Positions 1 to 9,700 of a DNA stretch of 64,000 nucleotides are shown here, piece after piece. The stretch spans positions 1 through 64,000 of the forward strand of contig NZ_LMKM01000013.1 in NCBI RefSeq assembly GCF_001421515.1, in the 5' to 3' direction. A model generated the notes under the pieces. It saw nothing but the letters and a program-made list of their open reading frames with translations. It did not search any database and had not been told where the DNA came from. This stretch comes from Pedobacter sp. Leaf216. GTDB lineage: Bacteria > Bacteroidota > Bacteroidia > Sphingobacteriales > Sphingobacteriaceae. Position 1 is the stretch's first letter. Every line of letters starts with the position of its first letter. Position numbers and translations under genes: made by a program.

Positions 1-29
1 TAACACGTGGGAGAGTAGGTCGGTGCCAA
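1..29 (+). rRNA. rrf: 5S ribosomal RNA, 3' end only
   Basis: The first bases contain the conserved 5S 3' segment GTGGGAGAGTAGGTCGGTGCC, the strand that closes the molecule. The rest lies left of the window, so an rRNA operon probably ends here reading rightward. A perfect terminator hairpin follows within about ten bases, as expected for the end of an rRNA operon. The exact 3' base is uncertain by a few positions. Confidence 0.85.
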
Positions 30-39
30 ATCTTAAAAG

Positions 40-70
40 AAACCCTTCAGCAGAAATGCTGAAGGGTTTT
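40..70 (+). terminator. Rho-independent terminator of the rRNA operon
   Basis: A 13-bp perfect stem (AAACCCTTCAGCA / TGCTGAAGGGTTT) encloses a GAAA tetraloop and runs into a T tract. It lies directly after the 5S rRNA end. Confidence 0.9.
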
Positions 71-124
71 CTTCGTTTAAGGCAATCCTATCAGCATTTC
101 CGATTTTCTTCCCGACATGAAGAT

Positions 125-368
125 GCACTATGTTAACTTGGAATCCCTTTCTTCATTACCTTAATTTCTAAATAATAAAGAGGCTGGTCGTGCTGATCTC
201 CGCATATTGTTTTTACCATCATTAAGCTGTTAAGTAAAATTAAGCACTATGTTGGCTTGGAAACCCTTTCTTTATTACCTTTATTTCTAAATGGTTGATG
301 GTTAGGTTCCCGCTGATTACGAAGAGGGTTTTCTTTTCTCTACCATTAAGAAGTTAAGAAAGATTAAG
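125..368. repeat. Two diverged tandem copies of a ~120-bp unit
   Basis: Unit one (about 125-243) and unit two (about 244-368) both start with GCACTATGTT, share a CCCTTTCTT-ATTACCT-ATTTCTAAAT core, have GCTGAT near the middle, and end in TACCAT-ATTAAG-GTTAAG-A-ATTAAG. They have drifted by substitutions and small indels. No open reading frame or RNA gene was recognised in the 72-532 gap; the remainder is AT-rich and presumably holds the promoter of the downstream protease. Confidence 0.6.
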
Positions 369-532
369 GTATTATATCAAAACAGGCTCTTCCATAAATG
401 TTATGATGAAGAAATATTTCCAACAGATTATGTTGTTGATACACTTCATTATGACTTGTTAAAAAATGTAAAATCTTTCACCCTCAAGGTAATAAAACCG
501 TATTATTGTAGTATTTCGTACATACTATCATA

Positions 533-2299
533 ATGAATGTGAACTTTAAGACATTGACTTTTCTTGCTTTAATTTTGTGCATAAACACCTCCGTTTTTGC
601 TCAAAGTAAAAATGTGCAACTTCCGGCAAATTGGTTTAATCTCGATTTGTTAGAAAATGGATATTTCGGAATAAGTACGGAAAAGGCTTATCGCGATATT
701 TTGAAAGATAAAAAGCCAAAGCAAAATATCATTGTGGCTGTAATTGATGGGGGAGTAGATATTAAGCATCCGGACTTACAACGCATATTATGGACGAATA
801 AAAAGGAAATTCCTGGAAACGGAATTGATGATGACGGAAATGGTTACATTGATGATATTCATGGCTGGAATTTTATTGGATCAAAAAAAGGAAATCTCGA
901 GTATGATAACTTAGAATTGGTACGCTTATTAAGAATTTATACACCAAAATATCAATCCACAACCAATCTAACACCTTTGGATAGCAGCCAAAAGGAAGAA
1001 TTTAAATTGTATAAAAAAATGGTAGGCGACTTCGGGAAAAAGTATGAGGATGCCAGTAACACATTTTCTGTACTTATTGCAATTAACAAAGTTTTGGATT
1101 CGGTAGCTAAAATCAATAAAAAGGAAGTACCTACGTTGGAGGATGTTGATCGTTATAAAGCGGATGATGAGACCGAAGAACAGGTAAAAAATATCATCAG
1201 AAAAGGATCTAGAGAGGATGGAAGTTTTGATAAATTTTACAAAAGCATCAAAGAAGGTTATAAGCAATATGATGCAATGTTAAAATACAACTTAAATCCT
1301 AAATATGATATGCGTGCTGAATTGGTTGGTGATGATTACACCAATCCTTATCAGAAAAACTACGGGAATAATGATGTAAAAGGGCCAGATGCATTCCATG
1401 GAACCCATGTATCAGGTATTATAGGTGCAGATCGCACAAACACTGAAGGCATTTTTGGTGTAGCCAATAATGTAAGTATTATGGCTATCCGGGTTGTGCC
1501 CACTGGTGATGAACGTGATAAAGATGTAGCCAATGGTATCCGCTATGCGGTAGATAACGGCGCAAAGGTGATTAACATGAGCTTCGGCAAAAGTTATAAA
1601 TGGGATAAAAAAGCAGTAGATTCTGCTGTTAAATATGCGGAAGAAAAAGGTGTTCTATTGGTGCATGCTGCTGGAAACGACAATCAAAATAATGATTTAG
1701 AAGAAAATTATCCTAATAAGTTCTTCGATAGTAAGGAAGCTGAAGCTTATAAACAAGCAAACAAAAAGCCAACTAAACCAGATTTTACACCTCCTAAACC
1801 AATGGCACAAAATAATGGAATGGGTATGCGGCCACCTTTCGAAAGGTCGGCATTGATTAAAGCTATTCCGGTAGACACTGCTAAGTTTAATCTCCCACAT
1901 GCCAGCAATTGGATTGAGGTTGGTGCAAGTGCTTACAAGGATGATGATAACCTTAAAGCAGATTTTTCAAACTATGGTAAATACAATGTAGATGTTTTTG
2001 CACCAGGATTTTTAATAAAGTCAAGCGTACCCGACAATAAGTATGAGGAGGCGGATGGTACCAGTATGGCTTCGCCTGTTGTTGCAGGTTTGGCCGCATT
2101 AATTTTAAGCTACTATCCGGAATTAAAGCCTGCTCAAATACGTGAGATTCTTATGAAATCCGTTTCAAAAGTTGCACACAAAGTAAAATGCAAAAACGAG
2201 AAAGGTGAAAATGTTCGGGTACTTTTTAGTGAGGTATGTGTGAGCGGAGGTATTGTTAATGCCTATAATGCTTTAAAATTGGCTGAAACGTATAAATAG
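533..2299 (+). CDS. Secreted S8 family (subtilisin-like) serine peptidase
   Basis: Subtilase of 588 aa. Residues 1-23 form a signal peptide ending near VFAQ, so the enzyme is exported to the periplasm or beyond. The catalytic triad is visible: Asp72 in AVIDGGVDIKHPDL, His289 in HGTHVSG and Ser511 in GTSMASP. The Asp-His spacing of about 217 residues is far longer than in classical subtilisins because of a charged, lysine-rich insertion (about residues 95-285); similar insertions occur in Bacteroidota S8 peptidases. There is no T9SS C-terminal sorting domain and no obvious propeptide. It stands alone on the plus strand, convergent with the glycan operon 18 bases downstream. Substrate unknown. 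Confidence 0.92.
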   Translation: MNVNFKTLTFLALILCINTSVFAQSKNVQLPANWFNLDLLENGYFGISTEKAYRDILKDKKPKQNIIVAVIDGGVDIKHPDLQRILWTNKKEIPGNGIDDDGNGYIDDIHGWNFIGSKKGNLEYDNLELVRLLRIYTPKYQSTTNLTPLDSSQKEEFKLYKKMVGDFGKKYEDASNTFSVLIAINKVLDSVAKINKKEVPTLEDVDRYKADDETEEQVKNIIRKGSREDGSFDKFYKSIKEGYKQYDAMLKYNLNPKYDMRAELVGDDYTNPYQKNYGNNDVKGPDAFHGTHVSGIIGADRTNTEGIFGVANNVSIMAIRVVPTGDERDKDVANGIRYAVDNGAKVINMSFGKSYKWDKKAVDSAVKYAEEKGVLLVHAAGNDNQNNDLEENYPNKFFDSKEAEAYKQANKKPTKPDFTPPKPMAQNNGMGMRPPFERSALIKAIPVDTAKFNLPHASNWIEVGASAYKDDDNLKADFSNYGKYNVDVFAPGFLIKSSVPDNKYEEADGTSMASPVVAGLAALILSYYPELKPAQIREILMKSVSKVAHKVKCKNEKGENVRVLFSEVCVSGGIVNAYNALKLAETYK

Positions 2300-2317
2300 T
2301 TCTCAGCTATCGATTTT

Positions 2318-3100
2318 TTATTTTACAGAAATAGTTTGGATAAACTCCTGAAACGTTCCGAATGTATAATTTTTAACTTTCATCCATGAAATAAGTTTTT
2401 CCATGCGTTTAATCATTTTAATGCCGGTATTTTTCCTTACATAAGCGGGGAAACCAAATCTTTCAAAATCTTTCAGGTCAGTAAATTCCCAGGGATGAAA
2501 ATAAATATTCAAGTATTTATCCTTTTTATAAGTCCAGCTGGCTAATGTTTTATATACGCTTAATGGGAGGTTATGAAAGGAAAGCCAAAACAAAGGAAAA
2601 CGAATCAGCGGACTTACCGAAGCTGGAATTTGTATTACATTATCCTTAATAAAATGTGTTCTCGAAATATTAAAATTATTGTAACGCCCTGGTAAATAAG
2701 TTGGATTAATAGATGTATTATATCTGTATCCGGCTTTTTCAATTTCTTTTTCATCAACAGGCATCATCCTGGCCATTCGGTATCCTGTAATTTCTTTGCC
2801 AGAGAGTTCTTCTAATTTAAGTTTAGATTGAAGCAGGTGTTCTGGTTTAAAATCAGAATGATAATAGCCATGGGATGCGAGTTCGTGACCTGTTTCTGTA
2901 ATTCGTTTTATCAGATCCGGAATATTTTCGGCAAAAGTAACTGTACAGAAAAACGTGGCTTTCACATTGTATTTATCCAAAATGTCTAAAATAGCAATGG
3001 TTCCTTCCCTCGAAATGGCAATCTGATCTTCAAAAGAAATGTCTTTTCCATATTCAAAAGGCATATCAAACTCTTCGATATCAAAACTTAAAAGCACCAT
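2318..3100 (-). CDS. Polysaccharide deacetylase (NodB-type)
   Basis: Carbohydrate esterase 4 family enzyme that would remove an N- or O-acyl group from a sugar. The NodB signature is visible: N-terminal metal-site segment LSFDIEEFD, the ATFFCTV strand, and ELASHGYYHSDF carrying the His-x3-His metal ligands. The longest frame starts at 3187, but that start would overlap the upstream glycosyltransferase by 86 bases and adds sequence unlike the family; the ATG at 3098-3100 places the start one base after the upstream stop and directly before the first motif, so I use it (260 aa). No signal peptide, so it likely acts at the cytoplasmic face or on a lipid-linked precursor. Last gene of a three-gene leftward operon. 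Confidence 0.85.
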   Translation of the reverse strand: MVLLSFDIEEFDMPFEYGKDISFEDQIAISREGTIAILDILDKYNVKATFFCTVTFAENIPDLIKRITETGHELASHGYYHSDFKPEHLLQSKLKLEELSGKEITGYRMARMMPVDEKEIEKAGYRYNTSINPTYLPGRYNNFNISRTHFIKDNVIQIPASVSPLIRFPLFWLSFHNLPLSVYKTLASWTYKKDKYLNIYFHPWEFTDLKDFERFGFPAYVRKNTGIKMIKRMEKLISWMKVKNYTFGTFQEFIQTISVK

Positions 3101-3101
3101 T

Positions 3102-4034
3102 TTATTTATGTTGAATATTTGTTGAACGGATGATATAATTTGGACGGTTTTTAGATTGCATAAACATTTTACCGACATAGATGCCAATTATCCCTAAAAT
3201 GATGAGTTGTAATCCTCCAAAAAAAACAATGGTCATGATTACTGATGCCCAGCCGGAAACTTCAACATTATTTACGAATGCATAAATAATATAGGGTATG
3301 TATAGCACCGAAGCGAAAGAAAGGGTGAAACCCAAGTAAACGGCAGAATAAAGCGGTTTTATACTGAAAGAAGTAACACCATGAAGTGCTAGCCTTATCA
3401 TTTTTTTAAAAGTGTATTTACTTTGGCCTGAAAACCGGGCAGCAGGGTTATACCTGATCGCAAATTGTTTAAAACCTAACCATTTAACTAATCCACGCAA
3501 AAAAGGCTCATTTTCATGAAAATTTCTAAAAACAGAAACAACTTTTTGGTCGAGCAAACGGAAATCAGCCGCTCCCGGCTCAAGGTCAATATCCGAAAGC
3601 CAGTTTAAGGTTTTGTAAAACAGATTAGATGAACCTCTTTTACTTTTTGACAAATTTTTATCTTCTTCGCGGATGGTATAGACTACTTCAAAACCTTCCT
3701 CCCATTTTTGGAGCATTTGTGGAATCAGCTCTGGTGGATGCTGCATATCACAATCCATAGAAATAACACAATCGCCGAAAGCATGATCCATACCCGCTTT
3801 TACTGCCAGTTGATGGCCGAAGTTTTTAGAAAATTCCAGAAAAAATATATTATCTGCGGTTAATGCATGGTCTTTTATTTTTTCTAGGGTATGATCGGCA
3901 CTTCCGTCATCCACAAGGATAATCTCGTAACGATAATTGATCGTAGAAAAAACATTTTTAATACTTTCTGCAATTACAAAAATATTATCGGCTTCGTTGT
4001 AGGCAGGGATTACTATAGAAACTAATTTATTCAT
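3102..4034 (-). CDS. Family 2 glycosyltransferase, polyprenyl-phosphate type (GtrB/ArnC-like)
   Basis: GT-A fold enzyme of 310 aa that probably moves a sugar from a nucleotide donor to undecaprenyl phosphate. Visible signatures are the N-terminal VSIVIPAYNEADN strand, VDDGSADHT with the first metal-binding acidic cluster, and MDCDMQHPPE (DxD-like). Two membrane segments lie near the C-terminus (about residues 225-255 and 265-295), the architecture of GtrB, ArnC and DPM-like synthases. Start moved from a TTG at 4043 to the ATG at 4034, still overlapping the preceding gene by 8 bases, which indicates translational coupling. Middle gene of the operon. Confidence 0.9.
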   Translation of the reverse strand: MNKLVSIVIPAYNEADNIFVIAESIKNVFSTINYRYEIILVDDGSADHTLEKIKDHALTADNIFFLEFSKNFGHQLAVKAGMDHAFGDCVISMDCDMQHPPELIPQMLQKWEEGFEVVYTIREEDKNLSKSKRGSSNLFYKTLNWLSDIDLEPGAADFRLLDQKVVSVFRNFHENEPFLRGLVKWLGFKQFAIRYNPAARFSGQSKYTFKKMIRLALHGVTSFSIKPLYSAVYLGFTLSFASVLYIPYIIYAFVNNVEVSGWASVIMTIVFFGGLQLIILGIIGIYVGKMFMQSKNRPNYIIRSTNIQHK

Positions 4035-5250
4035 TCTCGGCAATCAGATAAGATTTAAAATCTTCTTTCATCATTTGATATATTATGGTTAGCCAAATGA
4101 TTACGCAAGGTAGGGCTTTAAGGGAATATAGACGAATAAATTCTTTCACTGATTTGGGAAAAATGTCGGTTGGAGATAAGCTGGTTAAGATAAAAGCGAA
4201 AACAAACAATGCAATTACCCATACTTTTTTGGGTTTTTGTTGCACCACGAACCAAATGGCAACACCGGCGAATGCGATAATGTAAGTTGGCGATTCCGAC
4301 CCGCTGCTAAATATAACAGTAAAAATAAGTGTAGATGCGAGAAGCATTAACCTAAAACCTAAATTTTTGTATTGATTGATCCGCAGATATGGTAAACCGA
4401 ACAAAAGCACACCGCCCAACAAAAATGGTGTATTTGGAATATTTACGTTCCCGGATACTCTTCTCACAATCCCCATTAAAGAAATATCCTGAAAAGATGT
4501 TAAAGAAGCATTTATATCATTTTTATGCGCGAGTGAGTGGTACCAATCGGCATAGCATTGAACAATAAATGCTGGTGATGAGAGTGCCATTGGTAATAAA
4601 AAGAGTGCGGTGAAAGCAATAAAACAGCCTATAATAAATTTTAATTTATTCTTAGCGAAGAAAAAAAATGCGAGTCCTACAATTCCATAGAGTTTAACAA
4701 GCGTGCCAAAGGCAATAAAAAATGCTGATTGTATTTCTTTCTTTTTGATCAGGTAAGAAAAGCTGAGTAATATTATTCCGGTTAGGGCAATGTTGAATTG
4801 AAAACTGAATAGGGCAGTTAAAGTTTCGTGAGCACAGATCCAGGCAATTATAGTACGTTTATTTATTGAAATGGGTAGGCTGTAAATACCCCATAGTAAT
4901 ATACATACATTAGAAATGTTCCATAGAATGGCGCCCAAACCATCAGGAAGTAAAGCAAATGGGGCAATAAAAATAGAGAATATGGGTCCGTAGTGGTTAC
5001 TATCTAAATATTCAGGATAATTGTTATATAAGTTTTGTAAATCTACAGTGTGCCAATATACATATTTAAAAATCAGGTAATTGTTATAAGTATGGTGATG
5101 ATATTGCTTATAACCTGCTACAATAGCTAATATCAGGTAAATGGCAAAAATGCATTCCTTTTTTAACAGAAATGACGATAGTTTATTAAAATTAGCTTTT
5201 TTGAGATTGTTCATTAACGGTTTAGTGTTGCAATATAACCATTTTAACAT
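4027..5250 (-). CDS. GT-C family integral membrane glycosyltransferase (GT87/DUF2029-like)
   Basis: Hydrophobic protein of about 407 aa with roughly ten membrane segments. After the first helix there is a DSNHYGPIF segment at a periplasmic loop, and the overall layout resembles polyprenol-phosphate-sugar-dependent mannosyltransferases of GT87. It would transfer a sugar from a lipid carrier on the outer face of the inner membrane. First gene of the leftward operon; its stop overlaps the next start. The start is uncertain: ATG at 5250 is the longest choice, ATG at 5214 begins MNNLKKANF just before the first hydrophobic helix. The family assignment is by topology and weak motif similarity, so the donor is unknown. 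Confidence 0.7.
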   Translation of the reverse strand: MLKWLYCNTKPLMNNLKKANFNKLSSFLLKKECIFAIYLILAIVAGYKQYHHHTYNNYLIFKYVYWHTVDLQNLYNNYPEYLDSNHYGPIFSIFIAPFALLPDGLGAILWNISNVCILLWGIYSLPISINKRTIIAWICAHETLTALFSFQFNIALTGIILLSFSYLIKKKEIQSAFFIAFGTLVKLYGIVGLAFFFFAKNKLKFIIGCFIAFTALFLLPMALSSPAFIVQCYADWYHSLAHKNDINASLTSFQDISLMGIVRRVSGNVNIPNTPFLLGGVLLFGLPYLRINQYKNLGFRLMLLASTLIFTVIFSSGSESPTYIIAFAGVAIWFVVQQKPKKVWVIALFVFAFILTSLSPTDIFPKSVKEFIRLYSLKALPCVIIWLTIIYQMMKEDFKSYLIAENE

Positions 5251-5318
5251 ATCGCATAATCATCTATTGCTTTAACGGCTGATAATTGTGGTATTTTTTG
5301 CCATTGGCAGATATATGC

Positions 5319-6608
5319 TTAAAACTTTTCGCCCGTTTTCAAGTCCGCAAGATTGAAGTTTTTAAAAGAGCCAATCCCTGCGAACATAATTTTGAAGCCC
5401 ATTAATTTTCCAATGGGTTTATGATAGGTGGTTTTAAAAACTTCCTTATTATCTATTAATAAGGATACGTGCTGATTTTTTACTCGTAATTTAACATTTT
5501 TACTAATGGTTAAATCATGTCCGAATGCTCTTAAATCAGTTTTATCTCCATTTTTAAACTGCTCAGAAAATCTGTAAGCACTCCACGCAATACATTCTGG
5601 TTTGATAATACTTAGAAAATGACTATCGCTTTCTCCATACACCACAATATCGGCCTGAGAGCAGCGAACACCTGGTCTTTCGGCCGAGGTTTTAATATCG
5701 GCACTAAATTCAAAATTATCAGCACTAATAGCTGTGGGTCTTACATTTGCAAACGATACAAAAAAGGTTTTACTGGTATCGATACCTGCATTCAGTAATT
5801 CCTTAGTGGTAACATGATAATCAGGAGCGGTAGAAATTTTCTTTAATATTGGATATACCCTAGTTGTATCATATTGTATTGTAGCAATCACATCCCATCC
5901 CTTGCTTTGCAGGTAAACATAAGCGGTATCTATAGGTGTATTTTTGTGGTATAATATTGGGAAATAACGCCCCGGAGTTTCATAATAATGATTAACAACA
6001 GCATTTGCAGAAGCAGATCGTTTGGTTTTAGCATCTCCAAAGTCTATTATAAAAGTTGATGGATCATCAGGTAGATTTCCCAAAACATCCAGTTTAAAAA
6101 TGGCAGAATGCGGACTTTTACCTTCGGGGTTTAAACAGGTTAATTTAACATTGCTAACACTCTGGTTACCACTTAAGAAAAGGAAGAAAATTATGCCGGT
6201 CATTATAATGCCAAAGCCTAACAAAACGTAGATATAGGTTTTGTTCTTATGCTTTGAAGTCCCCGGTTTTATTTCTGGCTTAATAGGAGTATCCTTTTCA
6301 TTTAGTGGGTGTAAAAGTTCAAATTCATACCAATCTCTAAAACCAATAAATTGAGCAAGGGCATCTCTTGTTGCTTTTTGTGGGTAATAACGTGTTGATG
6401 TTTTGAGCTTTCCGAAAATGCGTTTTAGGGTGTTTTCACTCAGATGAACTTTTGTTTTTCGATGCAATAAACCACTAAGCTTGATATAGTCGCTATTTCT
6501 CCATTCCGAAATGCTTTTTTCACTAATCTCCTTGGCAACTTTTTTACAGCAAATATCCAGCTGTTTAAAAAAAACAGAATTTTCGGCTTGTACAAACTCG
6601 TTATTCAT
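5319..6608 (-). CDS. Membrane-spanning putative regulator: HTH-like N-terminus, TM, PKD-like and LamG-like domains
   Basis: Protein of 429 aa. Residues 1-100 are a soluble helical module with the segment LSENTLKRIFGK followed by ALAQFIGFRDWYEF, a pattern seen at the N-terminus of many Bacteroidota proteins and suggestive of DNA binding. A KHKNK cluster precedes one membrane helix (about 124-146), so the N-terminus should be cytoplasmic. About residues 155-225 are PKD-like (IIDFGD, then YYETPGRY), and residues 230-429 look like a concanavalin/LamG-type beta sandwich. That layout is a cytoplasmic reader joined to a periplasmic glycan-sensing part. It is divergent from the susC gene with a perfect palindrome in between. 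Regulation of that locus is inference; it could also be structural. Confidence 0.65.
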   Translation of the reverse strand: MNNEFVQAENSVFFKQLDICCKKVAKEISEKSISEWRNSDYIKLSGLLHRKTKVHLSENTLKRIFGKLKTSTRYYPQKATRDALAQFIGFRDWYEFELLHPLNEKDTPIKPEIKPGTSKHKNKTYIYVLLGFGIIMTGIIFFLFLSGNQSVSNVKLTCLNPEGKSPHSAIFKLDVLGNLPDDPSTFIIDFGDAKTKRSASANAVVNHYYETPGRYFPILYHKNTPIDTAYVYLQSKGWDVIATIQYDTTRVYPILKKISTAPDYHVTTKELLNAGIDTSKTFFVSFANVRPTAISADNFEFSADIKTSAERPGVRCSQADIVVYGESDSHFLSIIKPECIAWSAYRFSEQFKNGDKTDLRAFGHDLTISKNVKLRVKNQHVSLLIDNKEVFKTTYHKPIGKLMGFKIMFAGIGSFKNFNLADLKTGEKF

Positions 6609-6661
6609 TTGATTTAATTGACTGATTTTTAATTTGTTGTCTTGTCAATAATATTGGCAAA

Positions 6662-6675
6662 CATTTGTACAAATG
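6662..6675. promoter_or_regulatory. 14-bp perfect palindrome in the divergent spacer
   Basis: CATTTGTACAAATG reads the same on both strands. It lies in the 175-base spacer between the membrane regulator and susC, about 54 bases from the regulator start, so it could be an operator. No Bacteroidota promoter with canonical spacing was identified for certain beside it. Confidence 0.4.
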
Positions 6676-6783
6676 GTTAGTATTTGGTGATATAAATCAT
6701 TACCTAAGTTTATAAAAGCAAAATCAAAGGTTGAAACCAATTGCTGCAAAACAAACTATTTTTTATAAAACTAACCAAATTAA

Positions 6784-9700
6784 ATGAAAAAAAAACTACT
6801 CTTATTTGTGCTGCTTTTGTGTACGTTTTACACCTTAAAGGCACAAACCAGATTTGTTACCGGAAAGGTAATTGATGCTGGTAGCAAAGAAAGTCTTGTC
6901 GGTGTAACCATAAGTATTCCTGAAAAAAAAACAGGTACAACCACTGATGCGAACGGACAGTTTAGCCTTAATATTCCTAATGGTACCAATAAACTGTTGG
7001 TTACCTATATTGGCTATCAGGAACAAACTGTTTCAATAACGGGTAATAACCTTAATATCAGTTTAATCGCGGACACAAAAAATTTAAATGATGTCGTGGT
7101 AGTAGGTTATGGTACCCAGAAAAAGAAAGATTTAACAGGGGCAATTGCAACGGTTAGCGGGCAAGACATTACAAACCGTCAAACCTTGCAAGTATCAGAA
7201 GCTTTGCAGGGAGCAGTTCCTGGCGTAAGTGTAACCCGTAGCAATTCGGCACCGGGTGCAGGTGCTACAGTACAAATCAGGGGGGTAACTACACTTAATA
7301 CCAATGGTCCTTTAGTTGTTGTAGATGGCATACCTGTGAGCAGCATGGATTTAGTCAACCCAAATGATATTGAATCATTGAGTGTTTTAAAAGATGCAGC
7401 TTCGGCTGCAATTTATGGCTCAAGGGGTGCTGCAGGAGTAATATTAATTACAACAAAGCGTGGCGCAAGCGGGGTTTCGAGTATTGATTACAATTTCGAG
7501 TATGCTTTACAAAAGCCAACAGCCCTTCCTGAATATGTAAATTCGCCAAAATATATGCGTTACTTTAACGAGCAGGCCGTTAATGATGGTGCGGCAACAG
7601 GTCCATATGCGCAGGATGCCATTGATAATTTCGAAAAAAACAGAGCGGTCACTCCTGATAAATTTCCTTTTGCTGATACTGATTGGCAAGATTTAATTAT
7701 GACCAATAAATATGCACCAAGAAAGCAACATGATTTGGTGTTTACCTCCGGCACTGAAAAATTAAGAACAAAAGTTTCGTTGGGCTATCAAGATGTAGGC
7801 GCATTTTATGATCATTATAATTATGAACGATATCAATTTAGAATAAACAACGACATTAAAATCAGTAATAAATTTAGTGCAACTGCAGATCTGGCCTTTC
7901 GTCGTTTAAATAACCTATCTCCTGTTGCTAACCCTTTTAGTGGTCAAACGCCTATTTACGAAGCTAGGGTATTGCCTCCGGTATACGCCGCTTATTATTC
8001 AAATGGTGCTTTTGCTCTTGCTAAAGATGGACGAAATCCGTTAGCACAACTAAATGAGGGGGGCACAACCGCCTCAAAATCTAACCAGCTCCAAGCCAGG
8101 TTAGTGTTAAACTTTAAACCAATTGACAATTTAACCTTATCTGGGGTTGTTGCACCGACTTTCGATTTTAATAAAAGCAAGGCATTTTCAAAGAAAATTG
8201 CATTCACCAATCCCGATGGGAGCCCAAGTGCAGCAAGTAATACCTCACTCACCACATTAAATGAATCGAGAGATGAGATTTACCAAATTACAGGCCAGTT
8301 TTTGGCAAATTACACCAAAACCTTTACCAATAAACATAATTTTAGCGCGCTGGCGGGTTACGAAAGCATTTATTCAAATGCTGAATCACTTGGTGCAAGC
8401 AGAGATGGTTTTCCTTTGTTAGATTTTCCATATTTAACGGTGGGTTCAACTGCGCTACGTGATAATTCTGGAGGCGCAACTGAAGAAAGTTTACATTCTG
8501 TATTTGGCCGGGTTGCCTATGATTATATGGGAAAATATCTTTTCCAGGCAAATTTAAGATTAGACCAATCTTCGCGGTTTGCACAAGGTTTTAGAAGTGC
8601 TACTTATCCTTCATTTTCAGCGGGTTGGGTGCTTTCAGAAGAAAATTTTATGAAAAAAACAAAATGGATTAATTTCTTAAAACTCAGGGCTTCGTATGGC
8701 GAGGTGGGAAACCAACGGATCAGTAATGGACCTGGTGGGGGACAAGTTTATTACCCTTATCAGGCCAATATCGACCTTCGAAATGTTTTATTCTATCAAA
8801 ATGGCGTACTTGTTCCTTTAAGTTCTGGAAGCCAGACTGCTTATGCGGTAAATGATATCAGATGGGAAACTACCCGCTCTACAGACATAGGATTGGATGC
8901 TACCTTCTTAAATAATAGGTTAAATATTACTGCTGACTATTTTAAAAAAAGTACTAAAGACATTTTGTTGCTACTTGATATTCCATTAAATATGGGCTAC
9001 GATAAACCACAGCAAAATGCGGGTATACTTGATGTAAGCGGTTGGGAACTAGGCCTAAACTGGAAAGATAAAATTAACGATTTTAATTATAGCGCTAGTT
9101 TTAATATTTCTGATGCTAAAAGTAAAATAAAAAACATGAGTGGTACACGCCAGGAAAGTGGCAGTACTTTAGTTAATAAGGAGGGAAGCCAGTTTAACGA
9201 ATGGTATGGTTATGTGAGTACAGGTATTTACCAGACTGCTCCAATAGCAGGAACTGCAAAAACCAGCGCTGCAATCACTGCTGGCGATGTAGGTTATAAA
9301 GATATAGATGGTAATGGAATAATCAATGCCGACGATAGGGTGTTATTAGGCGGATCATTGCCTCGTTATCAGTATGGCGGTAATATAAATTTGGGTTATA
9401 AAGGCTTTGATTTTGGTATTACTTTTCAAGGAGTTGGCAAAAAACTAAGCCGACTAAACAATGATATCGTTCGGCCTTTTCAAGAGCAGTTCGGTAATTT
9501 TCCAACTTATTTAGAAGGAAATTTTTGGAGCAAAACCAACACAACTGAACAAAATTTAAACGCAACATTACCTAGGTTAACCAATTCCAATGCTGCTAAT
9601 AATTATGCCTCATCAGATTTTTGGTTATTCGATGGTTCTTATTTTAGGTTAAAAAATATTACACTGGGTTATACTTTTGATAAATGCAATGTTTTTCAAA

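Noticed and set aside
3101..3187. Upstream in-frame start for the deacetylase at 3187
   Set aside because: It lies inside the preceding glycosyltransferase and adds 29 residues unlike the NodB family; ATG at 3100 fits operon spacing.
7507..8584. Reverse-strand frames inside the first susC
   Set aside because: They overlap a clear SusC gene and have no family pattern.
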